Shown here: positions 6,194 to 8,928 of the stretch, piece by piece | How the letters are laid out: each line of letters begins with the position of its first letter | Position numbering within the stretch: position 1 is the first letter of the stretch | NCBI GenBank assembly: GCA_002696685.1 | Contig: NZSI01000060.1 | Span: 1,901 to 10,828, forward strand | DNA length: 8,928 nucleotides | Reading direction: 5' to 3' | Origin: Chloroflexota bacterium | GTDB taxonomy: Bacteria > Chloroflexota > Dehalococcoidia > SAR202 > UBA826 | Notes under the pieces: model-generated | Told to the model about the DNA's origin: nothing | The model's database searches: none | Seen by the model: only the letters and a program-made list of their open reading frames with translations | Made by a program: the position numbers and the translations under genes

Positions 6194-7300
6194 ATGAAGA
6201 AAAAAGTAGCAGTTATCCACCCCGAAGCTGGGTTTTCGTCGAGCGGTGGATCGCAATTAAGTGCTTATGAGATGGCAGAGCACCTCGCAAAGTTTTTTGA
6301 TGTTAAGTTATTAAGCTCATCCAAGTGTAGTGAGTTCAGCGTTGTAATTCCTTGTATTCCAAGGGGAAAAGTAAAAAAAGCACAGCGAAATAAAATAGTA
6401 GATTGGTTTTTAACTAGATTTGTGTCCAACCCTTCCTTACTCATTGAATCTATTACAAGTTTTTTGACTTACACCCCTTATTTAATTTTTAAGCGGTGTG
6501 ACGTTATTTATCCCAACAATGATTATGGTGGGCTTGCAGTTGCAGTAGTTATAAGAAAGCTGTTCAAAACACCTATCCTCTACACCGAAAGGGCTGGAAT
6601 GGTTTCGAATGGTAAGGTCTTACGTCGCAACTTGAAATTTAAACCTGACTGCTTAGTTGTATTTAATGAAGAAACGAAAGCTTATGTACATTCAATTGCT
6701 CCTAAACAAAGGGTTGAGATAATCCCAAACGGTGTGAATTTAGGTAAATTTAGCCCAGAAGGCGAGAAATTTGACCACGGTTTAAATGGAAAAATCGCTC
6801 TTACTGTAGGTGCGTTGAACAAGCAAAATCACAAACGTATCGACTTGGCTATTGAGGCTGTAAGTCAATTAAACGATGTTTCTTTATTAATTTGTGGTGA
6901 CGGTCCTGATGTTCAATTTTTTGCAGACCTTTGTGAGGAAAAGCTAGGAAAGGGACGCTTTAAAATAGTAAAGGTTGATTTTGCAGATATTCCCAAGGTG
7001 TACAGGTCTGCTGATGTATTTACACTACCTTCAGTCGATGAGCCATTTGGTAGGGTTTACTTAGAAGCAATGGCGAGCGGGCTTCCAGTTGTTGCTACTG
7101 ATGATGCTATGAGAAGAGTCTTAATAGGACACGCTGGACTGGTTTGTGATGTTACTAACCCGAATGAATACGCCACAGCCCTAGTCTCTGCACTAGAAAA
7201 GGAATGGAATAACGCGCCAATTGAACAATCTTTGGATTTTAGCTGGGAAACAGTAGCGCAACGTTACGCGGAAGTAATTGAGAGCCTTATCCCCAAATAA
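6194..7300 (+). CDS. Glycosyltransferase family 4 protein
   Basis: The 368-residue protein has the GT-B two-domain layout of retaining GT4 enzymes. The N-terminal acceptor domain begins KKKVAVIHPEAGFSSSGGSQ (2-21), with the glycine-rich loop typical of the first strand. The C-terminal nucleotide-sugar domain shows IIPNGVNLGKF (176-186), TVGALNKQNHKRIDLAIEA (204-222) with the basic K214/R215, ICGDGP (233-238), and the E-x7-E motif E283-PFGRVYL-E291 followed by AMASGLPVVATDD. It should transfer a sugar from a nucleotide donor to a lipid-linked acceptor at the cytoplasmic face of the inner membrane; donor and linkage cannot be read. The ATG at 6194 has only a weak TGGA ribosome site, but an upstream in-frame ATG (6152) soon hits a stop and the N-terminal strand begins exactly here. 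The OpgC-type gene follows after 50 bp and is probably co-transcribed. Confidence 0.9.
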   Translation: MKKKVAVIHPEAGFSSSGGSQLSAYEMAEHLAKFFDVKLLSSSKCSEFSVVIPCIPRGKVKKAQRNKIVDWFLTRFVSNPSLLIESITSFLTYTPYLIFKRCDVIYPNNDYGGLAVAVVIRKLFKTPILYTERAGMVSNGKVLRRNLKFKPDCLVVFNEETKAYVHSIAPKQRVEIIPNGVNLGKFSPEGEKFDHGLNGKIALTVGALNKQNHKRIDLAIEAVSQLNDVSLLICGDGPDVQFFADLCEEKLGKGRFKIVKVDFADIPKVYRSADVFTLPSVDEPFGRVYLEAMASGLPVVATDDAMRRVLIGHAGLVCDVTNPNEYATALVSALEKEWNNAPIEQSLDFSWETVAQRYAEVIESLIPK

Positions 7301-7339
7301 CTGCAATAAATAAAACACACTACATATTTTCACCTAAAT

Positions 7340-7343
7340 AGGA
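7340..7343 (+). promoter_or_regulatory. Ribosome binding site that fixes a TTG start
   Basis: AGGA lies 7 bases before the TTG at 7351. No in-frame ATG occurs before residue 14, and the family's N-terminal R-I-D-L-I-R-G motif begins at residue 5. Together these fix TTG as the start of the OpgC-type gene. Confidence 0.7.
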
Positions 7344-7350
7344 CTCAGCT

Positions 7351-8331
7351 TTGAGAGATAACAGGATTGATTTAATACGTGGTTTTGCAATGGTGACCAT
7401 CTGCGTAAATCACATAACTTGGATGTTGGGTAAAGTAGAAAGTGTCAGTCTAAAAATACCGACTCTGACTCATTATGGTTACTCTTCAGCGGCGGAAATA
7501 TTCTTTTTTATGTCGGGTTACATGGTTGGAATGGTTTATTTAAACAAATTTGATACTCGAGCTAAGCTATTGAGCCGGGCGTTCCATCTTTACAAAGTAA
7601 ATATCACTCTATTCATATCATTAGTTCTTATTAGTTTAGCAACTCCTAATGAACATTTTTTAGCGTTGACAGACTTAGATTATTGGGTTGATAACATCCC
7701 AATTGCGTTAGTCCAATACATGAGCCTCTTTTATGGGCCAATGTTTACAAATTTACTTTTCACTTATGTTCTACTCTTAATAATTGCTATTCCTTTCACC
7801 AAGCTCCTTCAAAAGAGTGCGATGACATTTATTCTGGCAATTACAGGGCTTTACATCTTCTCGCAATATTTTCCCATGATGAAACTAACTAACGTAGCTA
7901 CATCTGATGGAAAGTGGAGCTTTAATCTTTTCTCTTATCAATTTCTATTTATGCTAGGGCTCTTTGCCGGAGACCGAAAAATAATTAATCGAGTGTTTGA
8001 GAGAATCGATAGAAACACAGTGCTATGGAGTGCGCTGTCTGTGGGGACTCTAGTCGGGTTCTACGCTATTAAACGCTATGACCTGCTTGGCTTAAAAGGG
8101 CAGTGGTGGATCGCGAAGGAGACTTTAGGGCCAGTTAGAATTTTACATTTCTTTGTCGTGATAACAGTACTGATGAGCTTGTTGTCTGTATTTAAAAAGG
8201 TGCTAAACATCTGGCCAATTACAGTTATTGCCCTAATAGGAAGGCAGTCGTTAACTGCATTCTACGTTAGTGTTGTGAGCTGCTACATCGCACTTGCTAT
8301 ATGGATCTCAAACTCTGTGTCCGTCCGGTAA
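7351..8331 (+). CDS. OpgC-type membrane acyltransferase, C-terminus probably truncated by IS66
   Basis: The 326-residue multi-pass inner-membrane protein starts NRIDLIRGFAMVTICVNHI (4-22), followed by HYGYSSAAEIFFFMSGYMVG (41-60). This is the hallmark of the OpgC family, whose E. coli member adds succinyl groups to periplasmic glucans. About eight to nine hydrophobic segments are visible, the last at residues 300-319 (SLTAFYVSVVSCYIALAIWI) after the GRQSL motif. Family members usually run to about 360-400 residues and continue past this motif. Here the frame stops at SVSVR-TAA, exactly where the flanking IS66-type sequence begins, so the last part is probably missing. Activity may be lost. 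In this locus it would O-acylate the exopolysaccharide or a periplasmic glycan. The start is TTG, supported by AGGA 7 bases upstream. It sits 50 bp behind the GT4 gene in the same direction. Confidence 0.82.
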   Translation: MRDNRIDLIRGFAMVTICVNHITWMLGKVESVSLKIPTLTHYGYSSAAEIFFFMSGYMVGMVYLNKFDTRAKLLSRAFHLYKVNITLFISLVLISLATPNEHFLALTDLDYWVDNIPIALVQYMSLFYGPMFTNLLFTYVLLLIIAIPFTKLLQKSAMTFILAITGLYIFSQYFPMMKLTNVATSDGKWSFNLFSYQFLFMLGLFAGDRKIINRVFERIDRNTVLWSALSVGTLVGFYAIKRYDLLGLKGQWWIAKETLGPVRILHFFVVITVLMSLLSVFKKVLNIWPITVIALIGRQSLTAFYVSVVSCYIALAIWISNSVSVR

Positions 8332-8359
8332 TCCCCACATTCAATTCATAAATTAGCTA

Positions 8360-8401
8360 CGGCATGGTGTTCTCTTTTTGTTAAGGAGAATGACCATGCC
8401 G
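8360..8401 (+). promoter_or_regulatory. Long hairpin enclosing the tnpA ribosome site and start codon
   Basis: CGGCATGGT (8360-8368) pairs perfectly with ACCATGCCG (8393-8401), which contains the tnpA ATG (8396-8398). Inside it, 8370-8377 pairs with 8383-8390 (one G-U pair), covering the AAGGAG ribosome site (8383-8388) and leaving a TTGTT loop. In a transcript reading through from opgC, both ribosome site and start codon would be paired, which would reduce transposase translation. Confidence 0.65.
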
Positions 8402-8716
8402 CAATATCAACGAAGAGAAGTGCAAGACTGGCTCAATTTATTCGAGCAGCAAAAGCAAAGCGGGCTCACCGCAGTGGCGTTTTGTCGCCAACAGCAGATT
8501 AATGTTCAAACTTACTACACCAGGCGTCGTGATATTCGGTTACAGCGAACAAGCAACAAGTTTGTTCAGGTGAAACGTGAAGTCACGAAGGTTGAATCCT
8601 ACACCGAAGCAATGGGTGGCGAACTTCTCCTGCAACTTGGAAATGCTCAACTTAGCGTGCCAATCAATATTAACCCTCACTGGGTTGCTACCGTGATGAA
8701 GGCATTGTCCGAATGA
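8396..8716 (+). CDS. tnpA: IS66-family accessory protein TnpA
   Basis: The 106-residue protein begins PQYQRREVQDWLNLFEQQKQ, then SGLTAVAFCRQQQINVQTYY (22-41), a helix-turn-helix-like segment typical of IS66 TnpA, followed by a basic stretch (TRRRDIRLQR). The C-terminal half ends in a beta-rich segment and HWVATVMKAL. IS66 TnpA is a small accessory protein, probably DNA-binding, required with TnpB and the DDE transposase TnpC for transposition. The start is placed at 8396 because AAGGAG (8383-8388) lies 7 bases upstream; the in-frame ATG at 8390 is only one base from that site. The stop overlaps the tnpB start (ATGA at 8713-8716), implying translational coupling. The ribosome site and start lie in a long hairpin. 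Confidence 0.88.
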   Translation: MPQYQRREVQDWLNLFEQQKQSGLTAVAFCRQQQINVQTYYTRRRDIRLQRTSNKFVQVKREVTKVESYTEAMGGELLLQLGNAQLSVPININPHWVATVMKALSE

Positions 8717-8928
8717 AGATGTTCGTAGAGCCTGCTGACATTTACCTGTACATGGATATCGTCGATTTCCGCAAATCGATAAATGGCTTAATTGTCGTTG
8801 TTGAGCAGGATATGAACCTGAATCCGTTTCGCGATGCACTGTTCGTCTTCCGCAACAAAAAGCGCGATAAGGTCAAAATACTCTATTGGGATAAAACGGG
8901 CTTCGCTCTCTGGTATAAACGCCTCGAG
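8713..8928 (+). CDS. tnpB: IS66-family TnpB (IS66 Orf2-like), 5' part
   Basis: Seventy-two codons are present and the gene runs off the right edge; the family is usually about 115-120 residues. The order KMFVEPADIYLYMDIVDFRK, SINGL, NPFRDALFVFRNKKRDKVKI, LYWDKTGFALWYKRLE is the standard IS66 Orf2 pattern, especially D-x-R-K-S-I-x-G-L, F-V-F-x-N-[KR]-x-R-D-K-[VI]-K and L-x-W-D-x-x-G-F. It is an accessory protein for IS66 transposition of unclear biochemical role, unrelated to the RNA-guided TnpB of IS200/IS605 elements. The ATG at 8713 overlaps the tnpA stop by ATGA; an ATG two codons on (8719) is an alternative start. Confidence 0.92.
   Translation, partial: MKMFVEPADIYLYMDIVDFRKSINGLIVVVEQDMNLNPFRDALFVFRNKKRDKVKILYWDKTGFALWYKRLE

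Larger units (their letters stand above)
8328..8928 (+). mobile_element. IS66-family insertion sequence, left part (right end outside window)
   Basis: Two adjacent IS66 genes (tnpA, tnpB) follow immediately after the interrupted opgC. The left end is placed at GTAATCCCC (8328) because IS66-family ends commonly begin GTAA; a start about 10 bases earlier, at TGTCCGTCC (8318), is also possible. The 8 bases before 8328, TCCGTCCG, would be the target duplication in the first case. The right inverted repeat, tnpC (the DDE transposase) and the second target copy lie beyond the window, so neither boundary nor completeness can be confirmed. By eye its genes are less AT-rich than the neighbouring polysaccharide genes. 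Confidence 0.8.

Noticed and set aside
8540..8839. Minus-strand open frame across tnpA and tnpB
   Set aside because: It is antisense to two recognisable IS66 genes and shows no domain features of its own.

Overview
The window is AT-rich, about 40% GC by eye. Its gene content suggests a marine gammaproteobacterium of the Alteromonadales type: an exopolysaccharide locus, a PEP-CTERM protein with a VPAPG-type tail, an outer-membrane lipoprotein and an IS66-family element. The taxon is inferred from gene content and style; no rRNA or other marker is present.

Layout. (1) 1-541 (+) is the 3' end of a polysaccharide flippase gene, closed by a short hairpin at 601-619. (2) 709-1302 (+) encodes a secreted PEP-CTERM protein. 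A very good sigma-54 promoter (661-676), a good ribosome site and a strong terminator (1324-1349) make it a single-gene unit. (3) On the minus strand, read right to left, lie a parallel beta-helix lipoprotein (5892-3385), a perfect 13-bp hairpin (3262-3298), a polysaccharide pyruvyl transferase (3202-2357, GTG start) and, 21 bp on, a Stf0-type sulfotransferase (2335-1526). (4) On the plus strand, diverging from the lipoprotein across a 301-bp spacer, lie a GT4 glycosyltransferase (6194-7300) and an OpgC-type membrane acyltransferase (7351-8331, TTG start). (5) From about 8328 to the right edge is the left part of an IS66-family element (tnpA, then tnpB cut by the window). Its end appears to supply the stop codon of opgC, so the acyltransferase has probably lost its C-terminus.

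How the genes fit together. The flippase moves lipid-linked repeat units across the inner membrane and the GT4 enzyme adds a sugar. The pyruvyl transferase, the sulfotransferase and the OpgC-type enzyme could each add a negatively charged or acyl group. The beta-helix lipoprotein is probably exported to the cell surface, where it could bind, cut or modify the polymer. The PEP-CTERM protein would be processed by an exosortase encoded elsewhere.

The most interesting observation is that the PEP-CTERM protein and the last ~130 residues of the beta-helix lipoprotein share one module (G-N-x-W, P-I-D, E-I-x-G-x-G-F, G-T-Q-N-[WY]-G). This looks like a common surface or polysaccharide-binding domain carried on two differently anchored proteins. 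Also notable are the sigma-54 promoter and a long hairpin that buries the ribosome site and start codon of the IS66 tnpA gene.
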